This document shows positions 1-11,762 of a stretch of 64,000 nt of DNA, piece after piece. The stretch is from Adiantum capillus-veneris (taxonomy: Eukaryota > Streptophyta > Polypodiopsida > Polypodiales > Pteridaceae). The first letter of the stretch is position 1. The number at the start of each line of letters is the position of its first letter. The notes under the pieces are model-generated. The model saw nothing but the letters and a program-made list of their open reading frames with translations. It was not told where the DNA came from and made no database searches. Location of the stretch: contig CM043971.1 of assembly GCA_014529385.2 (NCBI GenBank), positions 26,327,769 through 26,391,768 on the forward strand, in the 5' to 3' direction. A program made the translations under genes and the position numbers.

Positions 1-330
1 GAAGGAAAAGGGAGAAGAAGAGAAGAAGGAAAGAAGGGAAGGAAAGGCAAAAAGAAAAAGGAGGGGCGCTGTCTCGGGGGTCAGCAAAGGGAGAACTGGA
101 GGAAAAGGGAGAAGAAAAAAAGAAAGAAAGAAGAGAAGGAAAGGAAGGGAAAGAGAAGGCGCTGTCCAGGGGAGGAAGAAATCCAGAAGAGGAAGAAAGA
201 AAAGAGAGAAAGAGAAGAGAAAGAAAGAAAGGAGGAAGGGAAAAAAAAACAGAAGGGGTTTCTCGTTTTGAGCACCGAGGTGAAGCCAAAAAAAAAAGAG
301 GATTCTACAGATTCGAATTCGGTTTCGACA
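1..330. repeat. Purine-rich low-complexity tract
   Basis: This stretch is almost pure A/G on the plus strand, broken by two short GC-rich islands (ggcgctgtctcggggg near 65 and ggcgctgtccagggga near 158) about 92 bp apart, so it may be a degenerate tandem repeat. Open frames across it are compositional artefacts. It directly abuts the point (~331) where homology to the 3' LTR at 17463 begins, so it either replaced or was inserted into the missing part of the 5' LTR. I see no gene here. Confidence 0.6.
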
Positions 331-911
331 GTCCAAGAAGGGCGAAGTCCGAAGAGTTTTTTTTGGTTCGAAAGAGGGAAGCTCGATGGAGCTCATGCAA
401 GCTTGCAGCCGCATCGAAGGCGAGAGGAGGGAGACTGCATCATAGCAAAGGCATCAGAGAAGGTGGTTAAAGCTTGGGTTTTTTTCACGCTCGTGGAGGT
501 CGTGCCGATGGGGCTACATGTACTTGGCTGTTTAGAATGCAATAAAAGAAGATTGTCCGCTTTCAAGCATGTTTTCCCCTTTCCCCTCCTCTGTTCTATT
601 GCTCTTGTGCGTATGCCTGCGGTGTCGAGTTTGTGTGTAGGTAAGTGTGCCCCCCATCGAACCGCCGGTGTCTCGTAGCAAAGAGAGAGAAAGAGGCTTT
701 GGGTGCGCGTGGGAAGCTGCAAAATGTGTAATACGGTGTGCATGGGTTCGATTGTGATCTGATATAGTGTGATCGACTCGAGAGGTGTGCAGGCGGCGGT
801 CTGCTAGCACGAAAGAGGTGAATCCCAGTGGATTGGGGTGTTGTGTTTACCCTGAGCTGTAGCGAGGCAGACTACTTGTGTCTCGGGTGTGTTCCCCTTT
901 CCCCCTATCCA
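331..911 (+). repeat. GypA 5' LTR, left-truncated
   Basis: From gtccaagaag at 331 to ...cctatcca at 911 this matches 17463-18054 in the 3' LTR with scattered substitutions and small indels (for example an extra ttttgat in the 3' copy near 17951). The first ~540 bp of the LTR are missing and replaced by purine-rich sequence. I could not recognise a tRNA primer site immediately downstream. Confidence 0.85.
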
Positions 912-989
912 TCTTCTAGTGCCCCCACGGAGGAGCACGCTGATTGCTCCCGTCAGTAAAGGAAAATACAGGTTTTTGTACAGGTAAGG

Positions 990-1306
990 ATGTCGTCCCG
1001 AAGCTTTGGTCCGATTTTTACAGGTGAAGAGAATCTAGACGAATGGCTTGCAGATTTTGAATTATACATGTTGTCTTTGCGAATGCCCAATGAGGACAGC
1101 AAGATGAAAACCTTCCCTTTGGTGATGCGTGGAAAGGCTAAACTGTGGTTTGAAGCTTTGGAGATTGAGCCGAGACGCCATGGCCGGCTCTACGGGCAAG
1201 ATTTTTGCATGATTTTCATAAAGAAGCTTCTCTAGTTGAGATGGATACAAAGCTAAAGGCTCTAAAGCAGGATGTAGGTGAGGAAATTAGCTTGTTTCTG
1301 GATCGT
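990..1306 (+). pseudogene. GypA gag, 5' part (before CACTA insertion)
   Basis: The ATG at 990 opens a retrotransposon gag: the first residues are MSSRSFGPIFTGEENLDEWL, followed by a KLWFEALE segment typical of the gag core. The first frame ends with a stop at 1233-1235, but the gag-like sequence continues in another frame from about 1205 (HKEASLVEMDTKLKALKQ), so there is a single-base frameshift near 1200. The frame runs to the Arg codon CGT at 1304-1306 and is then cut by the CACTA terminus. The same protein resumes at 11973 with FEACWAELAAAM. Confidence 0.85.
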
Positions 1307-1317
1307 CACTACAAGAG
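1307..1317. repeat. CACTA left terminal inverted repeat
   Basis: CACTACAAGAG is an 11-bp perfect match to the reverse complement of 11959-11969. It is preceded by the target duplication CGT. Confidence 0.95.
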
Positions 1318-1339
1318 GTTGTGTGCTCTTGTGACGCTG

Positions 1340-1530
1340 TTAGCGACGGAAATACACTGGGTTTTTATAACCCCCGGTGTCGCTAAAACCGTCGCTAATA
1401 GGGTCGCTACGAGAGCGTCGCTATACGCGTCCTAGCGACAGTGATAGCGACGTTTACACAGCAGTCTATAGCGACGCTCATAGCGACGCCACAGAGCCAT
1501 AAATAGCGACGGTCATAGCGACGCCCGAGA
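1340..1530. promoter_or_regulatory. CACTA subterminal repeat array (left)
   Basis: About ten copies of tagcgacg or its complement cgtcgcta occur in both orientations within 190 bp, next to the left terminus. The same octamer recurs at 11850-11950 near the right terminus. In the En/Spm family such subterminal motifs bind the small transposase (TNPA). That role is inferred here from position and family. Confidence 0.75.
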
Positions 1531-1904
1531 GAAAAAAAATTTTGGTGACAGGGCATTGAATGCCCTGCCACCCATCAACCATATTGTACTTGATTCACTT
1601 TTTAAAAAAAGTGCAAGGGTAGATAATAAACCCAAAATAGTCACCCACAAGACGTATTGTTTGCAAAATTGAGAAGCGTAAAATTGACAATTGTACACAT
1701 CATAGGCAAAATGAATTGATTGGCAAATGTAATAATGACAATTGGACAAAATCATAGGCATAAAGAATTGATTGGCAAAATGAATTGATTGACAAATGTA
1801 ATAATATACATGGTTCAAAAAGACGTATAAAATCCGTCTCATGATACATAAGCTATGAGAAACCCTAAACTAATGCTATCTAGCTACGGCTAAACTGACG
1901 TCGT

Positions 1905-3214
1905 CTAGTCAGACGTCTCATCGCGTCCAAGCGGCGTATCTGTCGGATTCTGCAAAAAAAGACAATAAGATAGCTTTCTGTAAGTATAAACATATAACGA
2001 CATTTATAAAACAATACAAAAAATAGAAAAGAGTAAACCCTAATACTAACCATGCCGCCGCGAGAACTCGGAATGTCCATCAGGGCGTTTAAGCCCTTCC
2101 TGCCTGCGTACTCGCGCTCATACGGTGTGGGATCACGTCCTGTCATCGACCACTGTCAAAACATACAAAGATTTCATTATGTTAGAATTAAAAAACTCAT
2201 AAACCCTAAACTATCGAACATAAAGAGCAATGCGAAAACACTTACAAAATCGGCCTCAAATGATGCCCATCCACCGCTCCCCAAGTGGTGCGAGCTCCCT
2301 GCCTCTACTCGCGCTCTGGCTGCATCCTTTTGTTGCTTTCACTTGTCGGGATTCTCGCGCGCTGCTTTCTTCGCATTCTTCCAATCTTCTTTGGCCAGCC
2401 AATCTGGCCTGTTCCACCCATGCTTGATTGCTTTTTGCACTTTGGTACGCTTGTGTTTGCAGTATCCGCGCATTCGAATCTTCATCAGGTCTTCATTGAA
2501 GCGTTGATCCCGTGTTAGAACGGGAAACTCATCATGAAGTATGCTGATGACTCTGTCTTTTAAATCACTTGGTACTTCACTCCATTTGTTTAGTATGTAG
2601 TGTCTAAACAGCTGAGAGCAAAGACCACGCATGCGCGAGATCACCTTCTTGCCGTCATCATCCATGATGATGCCGCCGCTGAAGTCGACGGAGTAAGGCA
2701 AGCCCTCTGGCCAGTGACGCGTGAACCTGGGTGTCCCGGTAGGGGTCTCTAGCAGCGTGTCGATGGGGGTATGGACGTCAGGTGTCTCCACCGGCGTCTG
2801 GGCTCCGAAGCGAGGAGTGTCGAGTGGGGTGGCTCCTGGCGGAGTAGGTAGAGGTGTGTAGCTACTAGGAACAGTCAGCCGCGCAAAACCTGGCGTAGAT
2901 GGCGATGCTGTGGCTGGTGTAGGGGCGGGCAAATAAGGGGAGGGTAAAGAGCCTTGTCGAACACGAGGCGGTGTGGAGGCATCGGCGGCGGAATCTCCAC
3001 AACAACCGCCACCGCCACCACTAGAGCACCGATGCCTAGATGAGTGTGAAGATCGTCTCATCGACACCAAAGCTTCGGAGCGCGCCGAATGCTCCGAAGG
3101 AGAGGGAGATGCGGATGGAGTAAGAACGCGCGATGATGCGCCAGAGCGATGACGCTCCACGTACCACTGTCTCTGCTGCGGTGACAAAGAAGAAAGAAAC
3201 TCCTCATCATCCAT
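1905..3214 (-). pseudogene. CACTA second gene, Ptta/En/Spm (Transposase_24)-like
   Basis: Read on the minus strand, ATG at 3214 starts MDDEEFLSSLSPQQRQWYVE, followed by a long Pro/Thr/Ser-rich low-complexity part and then the recognisable domain (WSEVPSDLKDRV, RFNEDLMKIRMRGYCKHK, GWNRPDWL). I infer three exons: 3214-2246, 2152-2051 and 1949-1905, with GTAAGT and GTTAGT donors, CAG acceptors and preserved frame (the second exon encodes TGRDPTPYEREYAGRKG). A TGA at 2339-2341 interrupts the first exon, but coding clearly continues beyond it (KQQKDAARARVEAGSSHHLG), consistent with CGA to TGA decay. The gene lies downstream of the large transposase gene in the same direction. The exon model is inferred, the family match is firm. 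Confidence 0.8.
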
Positions 3215-6200
3215 ACCTGCATTAAACACAGGAATATTTAAACTTAATATTGAATGAATAGAGTAGACAATGACGCAAAGACCATTAAATACAATGATGT
3301 AATGACGCATATAAATACAATGACGCAATGAATTGAGTGATAGAAGAGGCAAGTCGAAAACTCAGAATTTTCAATCAAAAGATGTGAGCGCGAGTAGAAA
3401 AGAGCGTTATACACCATGGAAGGTACTTAGAGAGCCAGAGCTTTTACAACACGGAGAAAAATTGTTCAAATACAATATTTGTGGCTTTAAGAGATCTCTC
3501 TCTCATCCTCGCATAACTCAGCATAACTTTCTATATCTATATAGAGCTCTCCGTTTAAACACATGTCCTCTGTTTCATTTTGTAGATCCTTTGCATGCAC
3601 CCCATATAGAGTAGTAGCATCTTGATGCTCGTCTGGCACCACCACAGCGGCTTCTGATTGAGCATCTTCTCTGATCTCCTCCATTGATGCCGTTGTGATT
3701 GGCACATGGTAGCCTTCATACGTCCTTGCACTATGAGGGGCTACCTCTATGACGTACCACCAGTTTGATGTAGACTTTGTAGGATGAAATATTACCTGCC
3801 AGAGCCACATAACTTACATGAGAGCTTTCAAGCACATAACTTGTAAAAGGGGGATGTTAACTATTTACATACTTACTAGTTCACAATGCTCGGGTAGTAC
3901 GAAAGTGTCTCTTAGGTCAATCCATTTCTTAGTAGAATCCACCTCAAGAAAACCAGACTCTCCTCTACGCACAGTAGCGTTGCGACCCTCCATGATTATC
4001 TTGAACCATTGCACATCGAACAAGTCGACAAAAAATCCTCTGTAATCGATCCTCAAAATCTCTTGTAGCGTGCCGAAGTAAGTGAGTTCCGCCACCACAG
4101 GATCTGCATCAGAGGAACGTCATCGACTAGACTGTTCAAATTTTGCCATGATTCCACAATCTTGAGTAAAACGCTTTTTGTCGATCCGTTCCACCCTAAA
4201 ATGTTGACCTTTACACCATGCTGCTGTGTATGACTTATACTACAACGAACAAAGATTATAAGTGGCCGTTCAAACGTTTAGAAATAAAGTCACTAGCTAG
4301 TTGTACATTGCAAACTTACCTTGGTCGCGCAACCCCGAGAGTACTCCCACTCTTCCTCAGTCACTTCTTCACCGCATTTTTGTTTGCTTTTCAATTGGTT
4401 GTGCAACCATCTTAAGCTTATGAATGTTGGTAGGCTCTCTAGACCCGTCGGATAGTGCATCGGTGGTCGTCTTCCCTGTCTCCACTCGATTCGTGCCCTT
4501 TGTTGCTCTTGCTTTGCATCCTCATATTGTGAAATCCACTTTTGCATCACTGGATTGTAAAGCATGCAAAATCGGTTGATTTTAGCCTCTAGATCTTCCG
4601 TCATCTTCTTCTCAACACCGAGATTGCACATGACAATCCTAGATATGCGCTCATCATCTATGGTTCGCCATAGCGTGTCCCGGGCTTTATCAAATCCGTC
4701 TAGCCACTCTCCAATGTACACTAGGGACTCTGATACCAGCCAACCTTCTGTCATGCTACCCTCCGGACGTGCCTTTTGACGCACATATCCCTTGAGCGTT
4801 TTCATGAAACGTTCTAAGAAGAACATCCATCTGGAATGTACTGTGCCAACTATTTCAACCTCATCAACTATGTGAACAAGAAGATGCACCTGAATGGTTA
4901 GCATGGTAGTAGGAAAATGTTTCTCAAACATGCACACAAGCTCCGCAGCGTTTAGTTTGGCGAATGGTATGGAGTCTACGTTGATCTCCTTTTGTGAGAT
5001 CCATTGCACCAGCTTCGCAAGTTTGTAGATTGTGTTACGGACGTCGAGAGACAAACATCCCTCAATGGAAACAGGTAAAATAAACTGTAAAGTATGTGCA
5101 GCAATGATATTAAAGTCCACATTTTATGCAATGATATTAAAGTCCACTATGAACGTACCTGACACATTTTATGCCAATCGTGTGACTTCAAACCGGTAAG
5201 GTTTCCTTCTTTAGTAAAACACGTTCGGAGCGAGTGCATTACGCCAATGGGGGTCTGCAAAGATCGAATGGTCTCTTTTACTTTGCGTTCTTGGGCTCCT
5301 ATGAAAATCCATGGTGCTTTAGGGAGTTTTATCAATCCATCAGACGCTGTTTGCGGCCAATATTGCTCCATACAATCCACATTTCTAAGGTAAACTCTGC
5401 CTCCCAAAGTATCTTTCTTGCCGGTCAGATGGTCCCATAGTAGATTACCCACATTCTTGAATATGTGCATTGGATCGAGCAAGTGATTGATCATGAGTCG
5501 GGGCCAGTATGGTAACTCGTACCATAGAGATAGTCTCTTCATCCCTGGGGGCAATCCGTCATCACACATCTCCTTCTGCTCTAACCATGCTTGTGCAGAC
5601 ATCCTTGGTGGCTCTCTTCCCAAAAAGCCGTCGCGTAACACATGATTCTCTGGAAGATACGCTTGATGACCTTTGTAGATTTGCTTCTTCAGTGAGGGCA
5701 CTCTACGTGCATTCAGTCTAGGTCCACATGTGACACATGCTCTGTATCCGCTTGTTTGGAGCCCTGCATGTATACACATGATAATAGATCAACTATGGGA
5801 AAAAACAAGATTTATAGTGTCTGAGTGAGGAGTGTCAATAGATCACCTGAGCATTCTGTTAGCCCGGGATAGTCATGCATGGTCCACATTAGAATGCCTC
5901 TGATCAAAGCATTCCGTTGACCTGTGTGTCGGCTCATATCCACCACCTCTATGCCAATCCACAATTGTTGTAGCTCTTCCAATAGTGGATGAAGATAGAC
6001 ATCCATATTATTCACTTTATATCGCCCTGGCACAATCAAGCTTAGCCATAGGTGCCCCTTCTTCGTAGTCAACCACGGGGGAATGTTGTAGTTGACGATG
6101 ACAACGGGCCATACACTGTAAGATGTTGATCTTTGAACAAATGGATTTACGCCATCCATAGCCAGGCCTAAGCGCAAATTTCGAGCTTCCCTGGCAAAAT

Positions 6201-6665
6201 CCGACCATGTTCCATCTATATGTTTCTAGGCTGCGCAATCTGCAGGAATTCCTAGCACACCATCCGAAGATTTATTCTCCTCATGCCATGATGCTAGGGC
6301 GGCCATGGACTTACATTCGAAGAAATGCTTGATGCGAGGAAGCAGAGGAAAATGTCGCAAAACCTTTTGTGGAATTTTTGTCCCGTGGAGATCTACTCGA
6401 TATCTTTCCGAATCACATTTCGGACACTTCTCCATGTCTATGTATTCCCCTCTGAAAAGAATGCAGTCATTAGGACAAGCGTGGATAGAATTGTAATCCA
6501 TCCCCAAGTTTTGCAAAATCTTTCTTGCTTCATCTCGGAAATCTGGCATCACATTATCAGTTGGTAGTATGTGCTCTTTAAGCAATCTACACAACATAAA
6601 AATACGATACAGTTGTGTAAAAATCTATCAGATCATTATACATTTAGAGTTTTATTAAAGTAAAC

Positions 6666-6805
6666 TGTTGAGAGAAGGAGAGAACACAGAAGTAGAACCC
6701 CAAAGTGTGTAGAATACACACATGAGATGATGTATATATAGAGGGGACCTGGGTGCCATATATAGAGAAGCCATATATTGAGTAGCTTCACATATAAGCT
6801 CAACA
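6666..6805 (-). repeat. 3' LTR of small element copy 1
   Basis: This is the second identical 140-bp LTR. On the minus strand it is preceded by the G-rich tract gagcggggg and the conserved 3' box at 6806-6885. Confidence 0.95.
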
Positions 6806-7489
6806 CCCCCGCTCAAATAAGGGTCCCTAACTGTGGATGAAAAAACCCTTGGGGGATCAAGGGAAAAACCCACAGCTCTATATACACCCACCGTTATATT
6901 ATAAAAATCATTGAATATACAAATGTTTACGAGGAGCTACATCACTCCTTTTACAATGAATGTTTTATGAGGAGTTACATTACTCCTATCCTATCAAATA
7001 CAATAATGAATACAAAGGTTCAATAAAGAGGTGTAAAAGCTATCGATTAGCTTGTAATCAAAAGTGTCTCCGTGAATCTGCTGTGTAGCTTGTCATCAAT
7101 ATCGCATCACCAAACATGTTTTCATGTTGTCATCAATATGGCATCACCAAACATATCTTCATAAATCTTTTGTTGTCACCAAGTTTGTCTTCATAAAATC
7201 AATTATTTGATCAATCCTACATAGATCATAGACTCCAAAAAAAAAAAACATGTCATGAAAATTATTAGCATCGTTAATGAAATAATTACGTTCACAATGC
7301 CATAAGAGATGGTTCGCGACGCCACTCTTTTGACGACATATATACGCACGACAACATATGGTACATAAAGTATAAACGTAAAAGTACAAAATGTGTGATT
7401 ACGTGATACAAATGATATGTGTATATACTACATAAAACAACATTTATCAATGTAGTGATCAATGAATACCATCAAAGTATTAACAAAAT

Positions 7490-7930
7490 ATCATCATTAT
7501 ATCAATAAAAATGAATAAATGATCATGGTATCAACGAAAAGCATCATGATATCACCGAGAATATTCATTGTATCAACGAAACAACATCATGGCATCACCG
7601 AGAATAACCATGGTATCAACGAAACATCATCATGGCATCACCGAGAATAACCATGGTATCAACGAAACAACATCATGGTATCACCGAGAATAACCATGGT
7701 ATCAACAAAACATCATCATGGTATCAACAAAAATCACCATGGAATCAACGAAATATCATCATAGAAACACCGAGAATAACCATGGTATCAACGAAATATC
7801 ATCATGGCACCACCGAGAATAACCATGGTATCAATGACATATCATCATGGTATCAACGAAAAGCACCATGACCAAAGTATTAACAAAACATCATCATGGT
7901 ACCATCAAAATCACTATGGTATCAATGAGA
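7490..7930. repeat. 43-bp minisatellite
   Basis: Units of the form catcatggcatcaccgagaa followed by taaccatggtatcaacgaaa start at 7585, 7628 and 7671, an exact 43-bp period, with degenerate units on both sides. An 80-codon open frame at 7632-7871 is only the repeat read in one frame. Confidence 0.9.
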
Positions 7931-8159
7931 AATTATCAATAAAACGATGTAAACTATATCTCTAAAAGAATAATTATACGAGAATCAATGAACGAGTATA
8001 TCATATAACAAAAGATCATGTACCAACAGTAGCTCGATAGAATTTGGACGATCATCAACGGCTCGACTGAATCGGAACGATGTGTAACTGGCTGCTGCAG
8101 CAAAGTTACGTCAGTAACAAATATATGATTGATGAAGAAAAATATAATTGAGAAGTTTT

Positions 8160-8930
8160 CAATTATGAGAAAAATCAAAAGCAAAAAGTAAAACTTTGAT
8201 TTTCAAACATATTCGCAGTCCGAGACGATAACCCAAAATCGGTGCAGAATTTAGAGAAACTTTCTTCTGCAAAGTTATAGACCACATAGATTCCAATCCC
8301 CATCGCGGGTAGTTTCTTCTGCAAAGTTGTAGAACACATCGATTCCGGTCTCTCACGCGGGTAGTTTCTGCAAAATCGTTTTCAATAAGCAGAAAAATCA
8401 AAAACAAAAAACGGAAATTGCTTTTTAGGTATGTACGCAGTCCGCGAACGATAACTCAAAATCGGTGCATAATTTGAAAACACTTTCTTCTACAAAGTTG
8501 TAGACCACATCGATTCCGGTCTGTTTAGCGGGTAGTTTCTTCAAAATCATTTCTAATTAGCAAAAAAATCAAAAACAAAAAGCGGAAGTTGCTTTTCAGG
8601 TATGTACGCAGTCCGCGAACGATAACTCAAAATCGGTGCAGAATTTGAAAAAACTTCCTTCTGCAAAGTTGTAGAACACATTGATTCCGGTCTCTCATGA
8701 GAGTAGTCTCTTCAAAATCGTTTCTAATTAGCAAAAAAATCAAAAACAAAACGCGGAAGCTGTTTTTCAGGTATGTACGCAGTCCGTGAACGATAACTCA
8801 AAATCGGTGCAGAATTTAAAGAAACTTCCTTCTGCAAAGTTGTAGACCACATCGCTTCCGATCCCTTGCTTGGGTAGTTTCTGCAAAATCGATTTTGATC
8901 AGGAGAAAAATCGAAAACAAAAACATACTG
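8160..8930 (-). repeat. ~171-bp tandem repeats in the element leader
   Basis: Units beginning around tatgtacgcagtccgcgaac recur at 8430, 8601 and 8772 (period 171), with a longer, partly duplicated unit from about 8205. Each unit contains cgataactcaaaatcggtgc and ctgcaaagttgtagaccaca. The array lies directly downstream of the primer site. The same array type is present at 41795-42430 in a fragment of the same family, so it belongs to the element. Confidence 0.85.
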
Positions 8931-8941
8931 CTCTGATACCA
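8930..8941 (-). other. Primer binding site (tRNA-iMet) of small element copy 1
   Basis: The minus strand reads TGGTATCAGAGC directly after the 5' LTR, the standard plant initiator tRNA-Met complement used by many copia and gypsy elements. Confidence 0.95.
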
Positions 8942-9081
8942 TGTTGAGAGAAGGAGAGAACACAGAAGTAGAACCCCAAAGTGTGTAGAATACACACATG
9001 AGATGATGTATATATAGAGGGGACCTGGGTGCCATATATAGAGAAGCCATATATTGAGTAGCTTCACATATAAGCTCAACA
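8942..9081 (-). repeat. 5' LTR of small element copy 1
   Basis: This 140-bp LTR is identical to 6666-6805. On the minus strand it is TATATA-rich (around ccctctatatatacatc) and ends CTCAACA next to the primer site. Confidence 0.95.
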
Positions 9082-9637
9082 TAAACTAATTGTAATAGAT
9101 CACCTGAAAAGCGCTGTGACGCTAGTGTCACTCCATCCAAACTTTGCCTGCATGTTGAGAAGAACCAGGAGTGCTTTCAATGTATACTCTACATGCTCCA
9201 TTATACAATGGCGTATCGGCTTCACTTTTGATATCATCATAGATAAGCCTTTCTGAATCCATGATCGTCTCGATCATTTCATCAATCTCGGGCTCAAACA
9301 TTGCCTCGTTGGGAATGTGCTCTGCATGATCATCCCCCGAGCTGTCAGAGGATACATCTTGTGGCCTCACATATGGTGCTTGACCAAAGCGCCTGCGAAC
9401 ACGTCTATTGGGTTGCAAGATTGCTGCTTGTTGGCCAACGTCAGAGTCCGACGAGTTATAATTGGCAACAACTCGATCTATAATAGATGGATCGAACTCG
9501 CCAAATTCGAGAACGTGCTGCAAAGAAACACGTCTTGTCCGTCGCACATCATGCTTGCATTGATTACAAGGACATAAGACCCTCGTTGAGAGATAGGTGT
9601 TTTGGTTGGACGGTCTCACATCCTCGTCACTACTCAT

Positions 9638-9699
9638 AATGAGGATAAAAATCTTATAACCTGGACAACAAATTTAATATTCTATTGGCATTCTTCGTC

Positions 9700-9771
<72 letters not shown>

Positions 9772-10232
9772 CTCACATTCTCTAGTCATGTCCAATCCCC
9801 GCACACCTCGGTCTAGAGGTGCATGGAGATCAGAACCACCGGGTTACAATCTCGTCTTTATTGGTCAATACCTATATTTGTGGGTACAAGAAATCTACAG
9901 ACCCACGTCTACATGATACTGCATGTAGTGGACAAAACCCCTTTGCCTCTTCTCTAGCTGTAGCACTTCACAACATCTTAACATCTTTTCACAGTAGATC
10001 TTTTCACTGTTCGTCTAACTCTAAACCCTAAACCGTAAGTAATTCTTGCGTGGACTCGATCTAACGTAAATAAGCGTAAATCTAATCAAACGTAAATCTA
10101 ACTAAAAATAAACCTAAATCTAATCTAATTTAACTACCCTAAACCTAAATCTAATTTAACGTAATTCTACATCTAACCTAATCTTTAACGTCTTTTGGGA
10201 TAGTTTCCTACGACATTAAAACTCTCTTCTTC

Positions 10233-10312
<80 letters not shown>

Positions 10313-10445
10313 ACCTAAATAAACCTAAGTCTAATCTAATATAACATAAATCTAAATCTAACATAAATTATGTTATATTAAAAAAAAAGAACTAAACTAG
10401 CAGGGATTATAAGAACCTTAAAACTGATTTAACACATAATTTTTC
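9638..10445. repeat. CACTA interior: microsatellites and A-rich repeats, no gene
   Basis: A (CT)n run occupies about 9703-9769 and a (GT)n run about 10233-10307. From 10020 the sequence is built of degenerate cctaaatctaatctaat units that vaguely resemble the plant telomere repeat but are not regular. The (CT)n run sits just upstream of the transposase ATG at 9637, where the promoter would be expected. I see no coding sequence. Confidence 0.7.
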
Positions 10446-11003
10446 ACATAACTCGGCAAGAGTTGGCATTCTCATCACTAAAGATGTGAGAGTTAACTTC
10501 CAGCGGTGACGCTGCCTCATCTCCATCCACATCTGACGACAGCAATTGGCCCTTTGGACCATTCTTGCTCTTGTTACTAACTTTGAAGTTGTTGTTGAAT
10601 GACTAGAGGTTGTCTAGATGGTCATTGTCGGGGATGTAGTGACTCTTGCCGCCCTGAAGATCCACCTTCTTCCCTATCTTCTGAAGACATTTCACCAGTA
10701 CTTTTGGATCGACGGAGCCCACCATGAGTGAATGCATCAATACCCTATATTCCATTGAGGGCTTTCTTCACCCGATTCATGCAGGCATCGCAGTCTATGG
10801 AGACCTAAATCTAATCTAATACAACGTAAATCTAAATCTAGCGTAAATAAACGTAAATCTAACTAAAAATAAACCTAAATCTAATCTAATTTAACTTAAA
10901 ACCTAAATCTAATTTAATGTAAGTTTACATCTAACCTAATCTTTAACGTTATTTGGGATAGTTTCCTACGACGTTATAACTCTCTTCTTCTTGTGTGTGT
11001 GCG
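10064..11003. repeat. ~165-bp direct repeats flanking the captured fragment
   Basis: The sequence from about 10091 to 10245 (ctaactaaaaataaacctaa ... ctctcttcttcttgtgtgtg) recurs with ~90% identity at about 10854-11003. A shorter A-rich module (10311-10368) recurs at 10803-10842. Together they bracket the HIPP-like fragment. Confidence 0.75.
10446..10803 (-). pseudogene. Captured heavy-metal-associated (HIPP-like) gene fragment
   Basis: On the minus strand from 10803 the frame reads VSIDCDACMNRVKKALNGI, then TAG, then GIDAF. After a frame change it continues MVGSVDPKVLVKCLQKIGKK and VDLQGGK, then a hydrophilic tail. This is the plant HMA domain: beta strand, CxxC metal motif (CDAC), helix, and the VGSVDP strand with the K-x-G-K-K end. 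About 13 residues between the halves are missing and there is a further TAG after DHLDNL. The fragment sits inside the CACTA element between A-rich direct repeats, so it is best read as host sequence captured by the transposon. It is not functional as it stands. Confidence 0.75.
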
Positions 11004-11192
11004 CGTGTGTGGATGTGTGTGTGCGCATAAAAAGAGATAAATGGTATAACCTTTCTATCACCCATGCCAAGTATGATAGATTGGTTATGCCATTTCCCTC
11101 TTGAATAATAGGTCTTGAGTTCAACTCCTCGTCGGCTAGATCTTTAGGTCTTTTAATTTTAATTAGTTTCCTACGACGTTAAATTAGTTTCT

Positions 11193-11287
<95 letters not shown>

Positions 11288-11497
11288 AATGTGTGCGTTT
11301 TTTTGTTTATGCATGTTTTCTCTGTCTTTTCCTCTCTCAATGTGTGTGTTTTTTGTTTATGCATGTTCTCTCTCTCTTTTCCTCTCTCAATGTGTGCGTT
11401 TTTTGTTTATGCATGCTCTCTCTCTCTTTTCCTCTCTCAATGTGTGTGTGCATTCTTTGTTTATGTATGTGTGTGTGCGTTTTTGTTTATGTTTGTG

Positions 11498-11529
<32 letters not shown>

Positions 11530-11631
11530 AACACTGTGTGTGTGTGTGTGAGAGAGAGAGGGAGAGAGAAAGAGGGGAAGGGAACATGAGAGTGAGGAGA
11601 GAGAAGGAGCATACTTGGCTCTCCTTCCTCT

Positions 11632-11711
<80 letters not shown>

Positions 11712-11713
11712 AG

Positions 11714-11762
<49 letters not shown>

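Larger units (their letters stand above)
6666..9081 (-). mobile_element. Small non-autonomous LTR element (copia-like, TRIM/LARD type), copy 1
   Basis: Two identical 140-bp LTRs (6666-6805 and 8942-9081), starting TGTTGAGC and ending TCTCAACA on the minus strand, flank 2,136 bp with no gag or pol. The target duplication TAAAC is perfect (6661-6665 and 9082-9086). The minus strand shows a perfect initiator tRNA-Met primer site next to the 5' LTR (8930-8941) and a G-rich tract just before the 3' LTR. Identical LTRs imply a recent insertion. It lies in intron 1 of the CACTA transposase. The interior is mostly tandem repeats plus AT-rich sequence. The 3' interior matches parts of 36868-37226 and 59764-60122. 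Confidence 0.93.
3487..9637 (-). pseudogene. CACTA transposase (Tnp2/TNPD type), six exons, broken
   Basis: ATG at 9637 begins MSSDEDVRPSNQNTYLSTRV with the Cys-rich Transpos_assoc region (CPCNQCKHD). Inferred exons in minus-strand order are 9637-9104, 6586-5847, 5763-5159, 5084-4320, 4239-3877 and 3795-3487. Each boundary has GT/AG and joins in phase. The domains are Transposase_21 core (HACPNDCILFRGEY, CPKCDSERYR, GLAMDGVNPF, LDPMHIFKNVG), DUF4218 (FPTTMLTIQVHLLVH, RWMFFLERFMKTLKGYVRQK, ARPEGSMTEG) and DUF4216 (TYFGTLQEILRIDY, TSNWWYVIEVAPHS). Lesions are a one-base frameshift near 9170, TAG at 6226-6228 where relatives have Trp, and a TGA in exon 5 at about 4120. A nested LTR element sits in intron 1. 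In the family this protein cuts and joins the element ends. Confidence 0.9.

Noticed and set aside
7632-7871. 79-codon frame
   Set aside because: It is the 43-bp minisatellite read in one frame, with no independent coding signal.
6666-9081. Two short repeats suspected to be MITEs
   Set aside because: They are direct, not inverted, repeats with TG...CA ends, a 5-bp target duplication and a tRNA primer site, so they are LTRs.
10020-10170. Possible interstitial telomere repeats (ccctaaacc-like words)
   Set aside because: The spacing and sequence are irregular (cctaaatctaatctaat) and there is no run of the heptamer.
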